A DNA stretch of 64,000 nucleotides from Marsupella aquatica (GCA_973895155.1 OZ316891.1:31992001-32056000), one strand, 5' to 3'. Counted from the stretch's first letter, positions 9,620 through 20,060 are shown. Numbers and translations: made by a program. The notes: generated by a model from the sequence alone, not told the origin.

Positions 9620-12600
9620 GTGTGGATTCTTGATTGTGCTTGCTCTTTTCATATTTGTTACATTCGTGAGTTTTTCAGTTCTTACTCTGTTTCAAACGGT
9701 TCAGTTCTGATGGGAAATGATCACTCCTGTCAAATTGAGGGAATTGGGTCTGTGAAGATTCAAATGTTTGATGGCGCTGTGCGCACAGTATCCGGAGTCA
9801 GGTATGTACCTGGCATGCGTAAGAATCTGATTTCACTCGGTGTGTTGGATTCAAATGGTTATCAATGGAGCGTTATTGATGGTGAACTTCAAGTCAGGTC
9901 GGGAGAGACAGTGATTTTGAAGGGGAGTAGACAAAAGAATTTGTATGTGTTACAGGGCAATACTGTATGTGGAGAGGCCAATGTAACCAAATCTCACGAG
10001 GAGATGACTCAACTGTGGCATTCACGGCTAGGCCACATGAGTGAGAAGGGTTTGGCTATCTTACGGAAGAATGGACTCATTTCTGATTTGCAATCTTGTA
10101 AATTAGAGTTTTGTGAGCATTGCATTCTTGGAAAGCAGCATCGTCGTGCTTTTGGTGTTGGAACTCATCGTTCCAAAGCGGTTCTTGAGTACATACATAG
10201 TGACGTGTGGGGTCCATCCCCGACTCCCTCACACTCTGGAAAGTTGTACTATGTATCATTTATTGATGATTACTCAAAATTTGTGTGGATTTATTTCATG
10301 ACGCATAAGTCTGATGTCTTGTCCATTTTTAAGAAGTGGAAGGCCCAGGTGGAGAATCAGACTGGAAACACGATCAAGTGTTTGGATACAAGGGTGAAGA
10401 GTCTGAGGTCAGACAACGGCGGGGAGTACACTTCAATGGAATTTGAAGAGTACTATTCAGAACAGGGGATAACTCGCCATCTCACCACAGTTTATACTCC
10501 GCAGCAGAATGGTGTCGCTGAGAGGCTCAATCGGACACTGTTGGAGCGGTCACGGAGTATGTTGAGCCAATCAGGTTTACCACAAGAATTTTGGGCAGAA
10601 GCTGTCAATACCGCAGCTTATTTGGTAAATCTTTCTCCTTCTAGTGCTATCAATTTCAAAACGCCGTTTGAGATGCGCTATAAGCGGCAAGCAGACTATC
10701 ATGGCTTGGTAGTTTTTGGAAGTGATGCATATGCTCTCACACCAAAGCAGAATAGGACCAAGTTGGATCCTACCTCCAGGAAATGTGTTTTTCTTGGGTA
10801 CCAGAGTGGTGTGAAAGCCTATAGGCTATGGGATCCTATTGCCTGTAAGCTCGTTGTTAGTAGGGATGTTTCCTTCAATGAATCCAGATTATTGAAGGAG
10901 GGGGAGAATACTCAGGTCTCCCGTACTGACAAAGGAAAATCTCCTATCCCGGATCTCGTTGAGGGGGAGATTGGTTATGAGGTGCATGACCGGAGAGAAG
11001 GAGTTGCTCCAATTATGGAGCTGGTTCCTGTGCCAGAAGAACCAGAGGAGTTTGTTGATGCTGGTGAGCAGCAAGTGGATGCTGTTGAGCTTCAAATTGT
11101 ACCAGCACACGCAGATCAACCGGAGTCATCGGCTAGAAGAACATCTGGTCGCACTGTACGCGCTCCACCAAGGTATGGACAGTGGGTTGATTCATCTCAA
11201 CTGCAAGAGGATGATTTTACAGCTGATGATGAGGGTGATGCGTTAATTTTGGAAGAAGGAGAACCTTCTTCATTTCATGAGGCAAGTGCTTCAAAGGAGA
11301 AGCAGAAGTGGACTGCAGCAATGCAAACGGAGATGCAGTCACTAAAGGACAACAAAACTTGGGAGCTTGTTAAGCTGCCTAAGGGTCAGCAAGTGGTGGA
11401 CAACAAGTGGATTTACAAGCTGAAGGATAATTCCATAGGAGGTGGATCGAAGGTCTACAAGGCTAGATTGGTAGCAAAGGGATTCACACAAGAGAAAGGT
11501 GTGGATTACAATGAGGTCTTCTCACCAGTTGCTAAGTACTCTACAATACGACTATTGTGTGTACTTGTTGTAATGTTTGGTCTGCTCCTAGATCAGATGG
11601 ATGTTGTCACAGCTTTCCTCTATGGCACATTGGAAGAGGTGATCTTCATGAGACAACCGCTAGGTTTTGTGAAGAGAGGACAGGAGGAATTGGTTTGCAG
11701 ATTGCTGAAATCCTTGTATGGGTTGAAGCAGTCACCAAGACAGTGGAACAAGCGGTTTGACGATTGGATTCGGTCACAAGGTTTTCACAGAAGTGTATTT
11801 GACCCTTGTGTGTATTTGAAACCGGTGAAGAATGTTGTCTTTGGGTTCATTGTTTTAGTACTTTATGTGGATGACATGCTAATTGCAGCCAAGGATAGGT
11901 CTGAGATTGTTAAGCTCAAGGCACTGCTTAGTGCAGAGTTTAAGATGAAGGACTTAGGGCCAGCTAAGAGGATTTTGGGTATGGAGATCACTAGGGACTT
12001 GGAGGCTGGCAAGCTATGGTTGACGCAGAGCAGTTATGCGAGGAAGGTAATTGCAAGGTTCAACATGGAGAATAGCAAGCCAGTAAGTACCCCGTTGGCT
12101 CCACACTTCAAGTTATCATCAGCGTTCTGTCCTACGGATGACACAGAGAAGGGGTTGATGTCAAAGGTTCCATATGACAAGGCAGTGGGGAGTCTCATGT
12201 ATTTGATGACTTGCACTAGACCTGATCTTGCCATGGCTATGGGCAAGGTGAGCAGGTACATGTCGAATCTAGGGAAGGTACACTGGGAAGCAGTGAAGTG
12301 GATTATCAGGTACTTGAAGGGTACCGTGGATCATGGTCTTTTATTTGATGCGAATGCAAAGAATGCTAGATCATTGATTGGCTATGTAGATTCTGACTAT
12401 GGACAAGATTTGGACCGAAGGAGATCAACAACAGGATATGTGTTCACACTTGGCGGTGGATGCATAAGTTGGAGATCTACTTTACAGAAGTGTATTGCTC
12501 AGTCTACTACAGAAGCGGAGTATGTTGCAGCTGCGGAAGCAGCAAAGGAAGCGATTTGGTTGGATAGACTTATCACTGAAATGGGATTGCCACAGGGGAA

Positions 12601-12847
12601 TGTGAAGCTCCATTGTGATAGTCAAAGTGCGCTCCACCTTGCTGTGAACCAGGTGATGGACAGCAGAGTGAAGCACATTGACGTCAGGTACCATTTTATC
12701 AGGCAGGCTGTGTCTGATAATTTGTTTGAGCTAGTCAAGATTGATGGTAAACTCAACCCGGCTGACGCATTTACCAAAGTGATTCCTTTGGAGAGTTTCT
12801 CTAGACACCGTGACGTATTGCAGGTTTTGCAATTGCATCACAAGTAG
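9620..12847 (+). CDS. pol: Copia Pol polyprotein (PR-IN-RT-RH)
   Basis: An uninterrupted frame of about 1,075 codons in register with gag. In order: a protease segment WILDCACSFHI near the start, the pre-integrase module WHSRLGHMSEKGL (about residue 133), integrase with SDVWGPSP, FIDDYSKFVWI, RSDNGGEY and QQNGVAERLNR, reverse transcriptase with KARLVAKGFTQ, DVVTAFLYG, LYGLKQSPRQWN and LYVDDM (about residue 750), and RNase H with GYVDSDYGQD and TEAEYVA (about 964). The protease normally has D-S/T-G, whereas this copy reads D-C-A, so autonomous maturation is doubtful. No ATG begins pol, which is expected for a gag-pol fusion product. Confidence 0.95.
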   Translation: MWILDCACSFHICYIREFFSSYSVSNGSVLMGNDHSCQIEGIGSVKIQMFDGAVRTVSGVRYVPGMRKNLISLGVLDSNGYQWSVIDGELQVRSGETVILKGSRQKNLYVLQGNTVCGEANVTKSHEEMTQLWHSRLGHMSEKGLAILRKNGLISDLQSCKLEFCEHCILGKQHRRAFGVGTHRSKAVLEYIHSDVWGPSPTPSHSGKLYYVSFIDDYSKFVWIYFMTHKSDVLSIFKKWKAQVENQTGNTIKCLDTRVKSLRSDNGGEYTSMEFEEYYSEQGITRHLTTVYTPQQNGVAERLNRTLLERSRSMLSQSGLPQEFWAEAVNTAAYLVNLSPSSAINFKTPFEMRYKRQADYHGLVVFGSDAYALTPKQNRTKLDPTSRKCVFLGYQSGVKAYRLWDPIACKLVVSRDVSFNESRLLKEGENTQVSRTDKGKSPIPDLVEGEIGYEVHDRREGVAPIMELVPVPEEPEEFVDAGEQQVDAVELQIVPAHADQPESSARRTSGRTVRAPPRYGQWVDSSQLQEDDFTADDEGDALILEEGEPSSFHEASASKEKQKWTAAMQTEMQSLKDNKTWELVKLPKGQQVVDNKWIYKLKDNSIGGGSKVYKARLVAKGFTQEKGVDYNEVFSPVAKYSTIRLLCVLVVMFGLLLDQMDVVTAFLYGTLEEVIFMRQPLGFVKRGQEELVCRLLKSLYGLKQSPRQWNKRFDDWIRSQGFHRSVFDPCVYLKPVKNVVFGFIVLVLYVDDMLIAAKDRSEIVKLKALLSAEFKMKDLGPAKRILGMEITRDLEAGKLWLTQSSYARKVIARFNMENSKPVSTPLAPHFKLSSAFCPTDDTEKGLMSKVPYDKAVGSLMYLMTCTRPDLAMAMGKVSRYMSNLGKVHWEAVKWIIRYLKGTVDHGLLFDANAKNARSLIGYVDSDYGQDLDRRRSTTGYVFTLGGGCISWRSTLQKCIAQSTTEAEYVAAAEAAKEAIWLDRLITEMGLPQGNVKLHCDSQSALHLAVNQVMDSRVKHIDVRYHFIRQAVSDNLFELVKIDGKLNPADAFTKVIPLESFSRHRDVLQVLQLHHK

Positions 12848-13027
12848 AGTTTTCTTAAACATTCATTGTAATTACTGATATATGCTCTTCCTCATTCCTA
12901 TGTATTAGGCTACGGCTTAGTTCTGGTTTGCTCTAGTTAGAGAGGGAAACCGGTTTGGTTTCTGTCCAGAACTTCCCGCTGAGGGATCATATACATTGGC
13001 AGTATTACTCTCCCCTAGACCAGAGTC

Positions 13028-13038
13028 AAGGGGAAGAT
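13028..13038 (+). promoter_or_regulatory. Copia polypurine tract
   Basis: AAGGGGAAGAT lies directly before the 3' LTR, at the position expected for the plus-strand primer. Confidence 0.85.
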
Positions 13039-13459
13039 TGTTGGGTATTTACTCTTACGTCTAGGTTAGGTATGACGTGGTTGGTACAACAACGTGGGTT
13101 GGTACAACTACGTGGTTAGGTACAACTACGTGATTAGGTACAACTATGTGGTTAGGTACAACTACGTGATTAGGTACAACTATGTGGTTAGGTACAACTA
13201 AGTTGCACACTATATCATAAGAGGCATGTGTGCTTGGAGAGGTAGAACCAAGGCTCATTGTTATGGAGCCACTTGAGAGATAGGGAGAGCTTACACTGTG
13301 GAGACTCGGTATAGCCAACGGGCTTAGAGTTCAGTAAAGCTCTCTTGTGTGTTCCCGTGGACGTAGCCTCAAGGAGGTGAACCACGTATCTCTTGTGTCG
13401 ACTATTGTGCGTTGGATGGTTCATGGGCTTGCCGTTGCGATCGTCGTCTATGCTCAACA
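13039..13459 (+). repeat. Copia 3' LTR (421 bp)
   Basis: It is identical to the 5' LTR apart from one C/T difference and one additional 18-bp minisatellite unit (around 13105-13125). It is followed by the GAGCA target duplication at 13460-13464. Confidence 0.97.
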
Positions 13460-13464
13460 GAGCA

Positions 13465-14535
13465 GTCTATCACGAGCCAGACGTCTCTCTTCTGCCTCTG
13501 CTTTGGAAAAAGACTCAAGTGAGTACAATGTTTCACAAAACTCTTCAACCTCCTTCAAAATCAATCTCGGGTCAGAGATCGTACTCCCATCCACCCTGCT
13601 CAAGGAAGAGATAGCCTCCCTGGATCTCTTGGCTTTCACTGTGGCAAAGAAAAATTTAGTCAATTCATCTCCTTCCCCCAACCACTTAACTCTGGCTAGC
13701 CTGCATCCTCTATGAGCTTCCTCCAGTTCCAAAGCATGCAGTGTGTCCTCAGCATCCATGAAATCAACAATGTCCTCCTCCAATTGATTTTCTAGAATGG
13801 CCATCTTAAGTGTCCTTAGTTGAGCTCTCTGAAAAGCCATCTCCACCTCCGTTGTCCTTGGCTTGGCTTGTATCTCCTTAAGTGCTTGTCTCAGTCTCCA
13901 ACTTCCATTAGTAAATCGATTACGCAGGTCCACACATTTCTCTCTTCCCACTCTCCAGGCTTCTTTGAGTAGTAGCATGTCCTCTCTTTTCCGAAGCACA
14001 GCCGAGTTGGCCATAAACAGTCTCACTTTCCCTCGCTCCACAGTCTTAGTCAATCCTGCAATCCTCACATTCAGCAAGATCGGGTCGTGATCAGAAAGAG
14101 CCAATCCCCCATCGTGAATGAGTTCCACCTCGCTAAGCCATCCACCCATTTCACTTACGTAAATCCTGTCAAGTCTGGACTGTAGCATCGATCACTCCAT
14201 TACGCTTCCTCCTCCATGTGAAATGCGGGCCAATCGCTCCACCTCTAAGGTCCCATGATCTGTCAGGTTCAATCTCATCTTCAAAAATCTCCAGAACTCA
14301 GCCTCCCTACCTCGGATTAGTGGAGACGGTCCCGTTGAGTCATTTCTACGTTCAATCATGTTGAAGTCTCCACACAACAGCCAATCATTGTGCGACAGCG
14401 TCATCTTTAAATCATGCCCAAGAAGTGACCTTAATCTAGCTGAACTGGGAGCGTAAATGCAAGCAATCCCAAACGTCACATCTTCCTTCGCGACCACGGC
14501 CCATACTGCCCTTCCTAAATCCAGTGCTCCGGAGC
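13465..14535 (-). pseudogene. LINE ORF2 endonuclease and linker region, broken
   Basis: The minus strand encodes the N-terminal APE-type endonuclease of the same LINE. The CGDFN motif (catalytic region) lies in 14497-14192, and a SRLDR block plus the SDHDP motif lie in 14188-13454. The linker to the RT domain follows and reaches the copia target site. Between CGDFN and SRLDR the frame changes twice (a TWRRKRNG stretch reads in a third frame near 14180-14220), so the endonuclease is dead. The sequence ends near 14535, where duplicated segment A begins, so the 5' part of the LINE is missing. Confidence 0.88.
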
Positions 14536-14539
14536 AAAC

Positions 14540-15261
14540 TAGTGCGTTGGAGGTGGTTCCAACAATTTCCCAAAATAGCGCTCTCCAGCTTTAGCATCAG
14601 CTTTTGCTGCCAAGGACAGGCATTCCTGTGGTGACAATTTTTCCTTCTTTGAAAGTCGCGCTCCCTCTACGTACACACCAATCACAAAGTGTTGAAGAGG
14701 AAGAGAAAAACAGGAAAGTCATCCAATAATCACTCAAGCAAGGAGTCTACAAATTTGGCACGATTCCGGCAGAAATGCTTTATCGGTTAGCAAAGCAGGA
14801 AGACACAGGACACCTGTAATTGCAAAAGTGCTTTCCAAACAAATGCCAGAGCAAGGGCGACAGCTGCTGTCCATGATACCCGTGATCACTTTTCAGCAAA
14901 GAAAACAAAGTAGCAACAGAGGGGTGATCAAAGGAAAAAACTCAACGAAAAGAGAAACCAGAACAAGAACCAGAAGATACTGACGAGAAACACATTGCTG
15001 TGAAATTCAGTTGGAATTACCATCCGTAGAGTTTCCTTTTTGAAGCCAAATTGCAAACTTAATTGCCATTTCCAATCCGTCAGGTACCACTGGGAACATG
15101 CGACGGATTATGTCTTTGAGCTCCATTTCCGACGACCCTAGCAACATAGGTACTCCGACCCAGCCAAGGCATAGTTTCACAGCAACGTCTCGCAGTCGTG
15201 TTTCGTCATGAATCGTTCTCCAAAGCAGGTTCATAATATTTTCTTCTTCACCACTCGCCAT
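14540..15261 (-). pseudogene. Kinase-like gene, truncated copy A
   Basis: Copy of the gene at 28730-30838. Exon 1 (15261-15021, 80 codons plus 1 base) starts at ATG, begins with MASGEEENIMNLL like copy B, and keeps the GT donor. The intron and the first part of exon 2 (to about 14540) follow, and then the sequence breaks into LINE DNA, so the kinase domain is lost. Exon 1 is open but differs from copy B at 27 of 80 residues, although the intron and upstream DNA are almost the same. The gene cannot make the full protein. A short product from exon 1 reading into the intron is conceivable but unsupported. Confidence 0.85.
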
Positions 15262-15718
15262 TGGATCTTGCAGGCTAAACTATACTGCTTAGTTCTTAAG
15301 ATATATGCTATGCATAGACAAGACAGCCACAGACGCAAGTTATAACAAAAGAAAGCACATACAAATGACAAGCAGAAACGAAACCCCTCGGGTTGACAGA
15401 AATTGTAGCAACAGAGGAAGCGACAGAGGAAAGAGCACACCACAAGGGTGAAAACTACGGTACGAGGCTGTGAAAATCACCATCCACCAAACCCTAGATC
15501 ACCAAAATCCCAGTCCAAATCCTGCAACTGCGCAATGTAAGGCCTTATGATCCGTAGTCTATCATGACAATCAATTAAACATGCAACGATTCACCACCTC
15601 AAAATTTCCAAACCAGACTGCTCGCAATCCGCCACACACTTCAGTCTATGCAAAACAGACCAGTATACCGAAGGCTCGGACTCTTATGCCGAGGGCCTCC
15701 TCGGTCGGCAGACAAGGA

Positions 15719-16080
15719 GTTGATCTCGTTCCCGACCAGTTGTGCCTTGTGTAAACCCCCGGGCCTATATTTGAGATCCCCCAATGTTGATCCGTTGCCG
15801 ACCTGTTGTGCCTTGTGTCACCCCCGGGCCTATATTTGAGAACCCCTAATGTTTATGGTTATGGTCCTACCTTACTCCTTAACGAGGTACTGGTACTTGG
15901 CCCTCCATTCAGGATCTCCCTTCTCAAGGCAGATCTTGCCCTCCATTTGGGATCGCCCTTCACGATGCAAATCTTGGTCCTTCATTCAGGCTGCTCTACC
16001 CGCGGCCAATCTGGACCGTCCATTCAGGGTGCTCAATCCGCAGCTAATCTCCGCCCTCCATTTAAAAATGAACGGCCAGA
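15719..16080. repeat. 67-bp tandem pair and ~45-bp degenerate repeats
   Basis: GTTGATC...CCAAT units start at 15719 and 15786 (67-bp period), both containing TTGTGCCTTGTGT and GGGCCTATATTTGAGA. From 15885 to 16075, about five loose copies of a CTCCATTCAGG...ATCT unit follow. The same array is present in copy B at about 31300-31665, so it predates the duplication. Confidence 0.8.
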
Positions 16081-16082
16081 TT

Positions 16083-16210
16083 GTTAGGGTTTAGGGCGTT
16101 CCTGCATCACCATCCAACGGACAGCTGCTATTGGACGGCCCAGATTTTGTTCACCGGGCTGGTGGTTTCCTGGGCGGGCGTTACTTAATCTAGGAGAGCA
16201 GCAGGATGCG
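16083..16210. promoter_or_regulatory. Promoter-like stretch with telo-box and site II motif (copy A)
   Basis: GTTAGGGTTTAGGG (telo-box type) is followed by GGACGGCCCAGAT (TGGGCC, site II type). This pairing is known from promoters of plant translation and growth genes. The stretch lies about 0.8 kb upstream of the minus-strand kinase-like exon 1 and upstream of plus-strand sequence that looks transcribed, so it could serve either side. Assignment is by motif only. Confidence 0.4.
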
Positions 16211-16908
16211 GCCACTTCCCATTTCACTTTCTGGAAACGCCGTCAGGTTGGAAGTTTGTCGTCTGTGCAGGAGCCATTTCCATCTCGGCCGGGATGAGCT
16301 TTCTCTCGCATTCTAGTCATTCTCCTTTGTGCCTCTCATTCCGTGTTCATCGAGAGCTTGAGTAGATTTGGGTGTTTTGTCTAGGCTCGAGACGACCGGC
16401 TGTGGTGAATGTGGGTGCGGCTGTGAGTTGACTGTTGGAGCACAACTCAACTTTGAGTGGCCTGGTTTTTATTTCTCTTTCCATATCAATTGCTTTGGAT
16501 GTATGCCATCTTTTTGAATGCGTGCCATACTTGTTTTATTATATGCTTATGTCGGTCATTCTAATGAACATTTTCCGCTCTATTTGGAATCTTTTAATGT
16601 TGATGCTGAACATGACTGCTGATTTCTCTTGTGTTACTCCCGTTCTGACCTATGTTGCCGCTGTGTAGCAATAATATCTAGTGGAGTAAGGACAAAGTCG
16701 CTCAATGATGCCTCCGAAAACATTCCAAGGTGTTTTGACTGTTTTCTTGCATTCGGTTTTGTTCAGTACTCCCTCCGCGTTTGGGGCCGCTTCAGTTGTA
16801 GACTGCTAGGGGTTGCTTGACACTTGTTCATCTCTTCCCTTGTAGGACTCATCTTGAATCATTACAGACCCAAAACGAGGCTTTGGCTAACTGATCAATG
16901 CTTTCCCC

Positions 16909-16998
16909 ATGAATGATGAAGCAGAGATCGCCAGAGAGCTTGCGCCTTTGATGCAAGTGGAGTTTGATAGTTTAAACATCAGTGCGAGAGGAGCTTAA
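16909..16998 (+). other. Conserved short open frame, copy A
   Basis: ATG to TAA, 29 residues, beginning MNDEAEIARELAPLMQVEF. It is unchanged at protein level at 37159-37248, where the only difference is a silent GCG/GCA. An overlapping frame from about 17011 (MIASQIPDS...) also stays open past the point where the sequence joins the transposon-like gene. Possibly the remnant of an exon. I do not recognise it. Confidence 0.35.
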
Positions 16999-17119
16999 TA
17001 AGGGTTTAATGATTGCCAGCCAGATTCCAGATTCCAGACCAGAATTTGAACTCCCTGAATTACTAGATAATTTATTTGATTGTGCCACGGATCGTACTCG
17101 GAGAGGTGGTGGGACTCTG

Positions 17120-18710
17120 CTACCTCCGGTATGAGGCAGTCCTCATTAAGAACCCATTGTCCACTACCCCCTCGGCCGGGAAGCTAGAGGACTGGTATTT
17201 AGCTCCCTTGCCCCCAGGAGCCCGCGACTCTACTCGGTTTATCCCCTCGGGTAAGCCCAAAATCATTTTCAGACGTGCCTCATTGAGACACATCACTCTC
17301 CCGTGCGCTCGAGTTTGTTGACGAGCCTCGTCAAAGTTCTGAATGAACTTCGTCATATCCTGCCCGTAGTACCTGCTTCCGTTCCAAGGGAGAGAGGCGA
17401 GGTGCTCAAACCCTTGGGTCTTCAGATAGCATGCATGCTTGGGGTGGAGGATGTTCTTGTGAACATTGTCCCCCATGCGATGCATGGTCAGCTTGGCTAC
17501 CGCAACCGTGGCCAAAGGCAACCCGGATACGGCTGCAGGTTCCTTCCTCTTCCTACCCCGAGACTGATTCCCGGGGTGACTAGAAGAAGGGGACATCTCT
17601 CCTTCCTCTCGGTCAGGTGGTGGTAGTGCCATTGCCGTGAATATTGGTGTCGGGGCCGTTAGAGTTACCATGTTATCCCCTTGGGCTTGCTGGAGTGATG
17701 CTGGGTTGTTCGGCGCTTGTTCAGTCATACCCCACGGCCGTCGATTCAGGGGAGGGTGAGCCTCCTCATCTTTGGAGCTAATATTCACCGCATTCACCAT
17801 GGATCATACTCAAAGAGGTGGTGGGACCGGTGGCGGGGACCGGTTCGGCTGAGGCCGAGGAGGTGTAGGTGCGGGTACAGCTCGGGGGGCTGACTATCAA
17901 AAATCTTAGGAACCACGTGCGATCCAAAATAGGTAGTTTTGATAGAAATTAACTAAATTTTTAAAAAGCATAGGAGGCAAAAGAAGGTATTATAAACTCA
18001 TGTTTAGAGAATATTCTCTAATATATAGTTTTTATAAAATAAAATAGGTTATTAATATTGAAAATAGAGAATATTCTTGGAATATTTTCTTTATAAAATA
18101 GGTCTATTTATATTAGGCTTGGATCGCACGTGGTACCCCAAAATATACACTTAGTTAACCCCCGAGGGGTACGGGCACGGGTTGGCCGGCACTGGTCGTT
18201 GATGGTAGAGTTGCCATGAAGTTCTGCAGGTGCCGGTGGAGGTTTTCCAAAGCAAGTGTAGACGGCCTTGTCGACCGGGTAGTGTTGAACTCACTGTTGA
18301 TGATAGCCCGGACCCAAGCGGGGATGTGGTCGAAGTGGTGCCGTTGCAAGTCGATCGTGCCCGGGAGAGTGAAGACCGCATCCGGGAGCCGAAGCAATGC
18401 TTCCCAGAAGCCGATGTATTTTCCCCCATTGAAGAAGTACCCTGATACTTCTTCGGGTCGGTAAAGCTCGCTCTGGGACGGGTAATCAATGTTAAGGAGA
18501 TAGTGGTGTCGGCCTGCTAAGCGAATGGCTCTCTCGTATTCGTGTTTGATTTCCTATCGGCGTGGGTTGGCGTGTTTTAATGAGTCGGCCAAGTGCCCTC
18601 CGATAGACAGGAACTGTGTCCAGAATTGTATGGCCGAACTGGAAAGGATCACATGCGACGTTCAGAGGAGATAGCAGGTGACTAAGGATAAGCAAGAGAT
18701 CTGGAGTCAA
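17120..18710 (-). pseudogene. Plant-transposon-like domain gene, copy A, broken
   Basis: Minus-strand homologue of 37485-38618. The C-terminal part (17800-17120) carries the core motif run GFEHLASLPW ... YYGQDMTKF ... LKMILGLPEG. The N-terminal part lies at 18710-18167. A 288-bp MITE (17879-18166) separates the two halves, and a TAG stop interrupts the N-terminal half near 18553, where copy B has TAC. At the position where copy B has TGA, this copy still has CGA (Arg). The core resembles the 'putative plant transposon protein' family (Transposase_32-like). Its function is unknown. Confidence 0.75.
17879..18166. mobile_element. 288-bp MITE with CTCGGGGG ends
   Basis: Absent from copy B, where the site is unoccupied. 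It is flanked by GGGTAC at 17873-17878 and 18167-18172. The ends are imperfect inverted repeats of about 50 bp that include CTCGGGGG and, further in, CCACGTGCGATCCAA matched by TTGGATCGCACGTGG. The interior is AT-rich and non-coding. The superfamily is uncertain; a 5-6-bp duplication does not fit Tourist or Stowaway. Confidence 0.92.
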
Positions 18711-18739
18711 AGCTGGCGTGTGGACTGAAGAACTGGGAA

Positions 18740-19050
18740 TTTGAAGGTGACAAGCACATTAAGGAACCAGATTGAAGGTTGGTACAGGAATTCTAGAAGC
18801 ATTGACCAAGCTTTGTTTCCTTTGTATTTCTCACGAACCTAATTGAATGGCGACACTTTTGATGCTAACGGAGTCCAATGGTTTCAACATGAATGTTATA
18901 GCTGCAAAAGACTTTAATTGGAAATGTTATGGGAGTGCGGGATTACAAGTGAGTCACCATGAATGCTAGTGGTGTATGAATACTTAAAACATAATGTTAT
19001 GGGAGCCTACGGTAACCACCCGTAAGTCACCCTAATCTATACTAGCGGAG
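18740..19050. repeat. Dispersed satellite family, copy 2
   Basis: Contains GGGAATTTGAAGGTGAC, AAGGAACCAGATTGAAGG, CAGGAATTCTAGA and AATGTTATGGGAG modules shared with 2310-2630 and 39270-39625. In copy A it joins directly to the transposon-like gene after GAAGAACTGG. In copy B about 690 extra bases lie between. Confidence 0.8.
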
Positions 19051-19494
19051 TTTAAAGGTTTTAATAACAACGTTGTGGGAGTCCAAATGTTGAAACGTCG
19101 AGACCGTGCACCCCATGTAGGAGACCATGCACCGCGCTCCCTAAATACCCTGAAATGGCCTGAAGACCGGACTCATTGCACGCGGTGTGCAAAGAAGATA
19201 TGTAGAGGTAAACCCCGAACCATAAACGTGAGTTGGCATTTGGAGGATGGCAGGATTGCAGTTGATCCCTTGGTGTATTGGGGGCCGTGGGAGGGAGCCA
19301 CGAGGAACAACGCAAGGGTAAGGGAACCCTATAATAAACCCTAAATGACGGGGAGGGAGGGTGGGCAGAGTTGATGCGAGGGGAGTATGGAAAGAAGGCC
19401 GCAGTGCTATCCGGGCTCCCAAAGCAGTGAGTTTTGAAGAATGGCGCGGGGATCAACTTGCTTCGTAATGTTGATTCCTTTGTATTTTCATGGC

Positions 19495-19545
19495 GGGACG
19501 GTCTTTTTCGGGCACTTGTGGCAAAAAGACCACGAAAAAGACCGC
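19495..19545. repeat. Short inverted repeat
   Basis: GGTCTTTTTCG is followed about 30 bp later by CGAAAAAGACC, with a further partial copy (CAAAAAGACC) between them. It could form a hairpin. Possibly a transposon end, not assigned. Confidence 0.6.
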
Positions 19546-19584
19546 AATGACCGGGCATTGCGATCATTGGGCTGCACGAAAATG

Positions 19585-20060
19585 TATATAGGGTTGCACA
19601 TGCCCCCTAGTACTTGCACCCTCTAAATGGGGGGTCACCCTCACCCTCAACCCCCATGGAATCGCTCCCCCATCCTCACCCCAGCTCGTTACACCCCCAA
19701 ATGCTAGAGTAGGGTTGCACACGCCCCTTGGTACTCGCACCCTCAAAACTGGGGGGCACCTTCACCCTCAACCCCCATAGAACCGCTCCCCCACCCGCAC
19801 CCCCAGCTCATTACACCCCCAAAAGCTATAGTAGGGTTGCACACGCCCCCTAGTACTCGCATCCTCAAAACTGGGGGGGCACCCTCAACCCCCATGGAAC
19901 CCCTCCCCCACCCTCACCCCCAGCTCGTTACACCCCCAAAAGCTACAGTAGGGTGGCACTCGCCCCCTAGTACGCGCACCCCAAAAATTGGGGGGTACCC
20001 CCACCCCTAACCCCTCCAAAATGTGCACACAACAAACTGGGGGGTGAGGGGGTGAAACTC
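19585..20060. repeat. C-rich minisatellite, 117-122 bp unit
   Basis: About four copies. GGGTTGCAC-type starts fall near 19591, 19712, 19834 and 19951. Each unit carries runs of C (ACACCCCCAAA, CAACCCCCAT) and G (TGGGGGG). Strand asymmetry is strong, and frames through it are repeat artefacts. Confidence 0.9.

Larger units (their letters stand above)
6983..13459 (+). mobile_element. Young Ty1/copia LTR retrotransposon inserted in the LINE
   Basis: A structurally complete 6.48-kb element: 5' LTR 6983-7385, primer-binding site 7388-7399, gag 8540-9574, pol 9575-12847, polypurine tract 13028-13038, 3' LTR 13039-13459, and 5-bp GAGCA target duplications. The order protease, integrase, reverse transcriptase, RNase H identifies Ty1/copia. 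The LTRs differ by one substitution plus one 18-bp minisatellite unit, so insertion was recent. The 5' leader (7400-8539) is unusually long. Lesions are one TGA between gag and pol and an altered protease active site. The element splits the LINE coding region exactly at its target site. Confidence 0.98.
14537..19050. repeat. Segmental duplication, copy A
   Basis: Nearly identical to copy B at 30125-39627, same orientation. Copy A lacks the 4.66-kb element present in B (empty site at about 16650) and lacks about 690 bp present in B at 38696-39384. It carries a 288-bp MITE absent from B. Its left edge joins the LINE fragment within the kinase-like gene, so that gene is cut. Confidence 0.93.

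Noticed and set aside
19061-19567. 168-codon minus-strand frame
   Set aside because: Composition is that of GC-rich spacer, and overlapping frames are equally long on the other strand. No motif.
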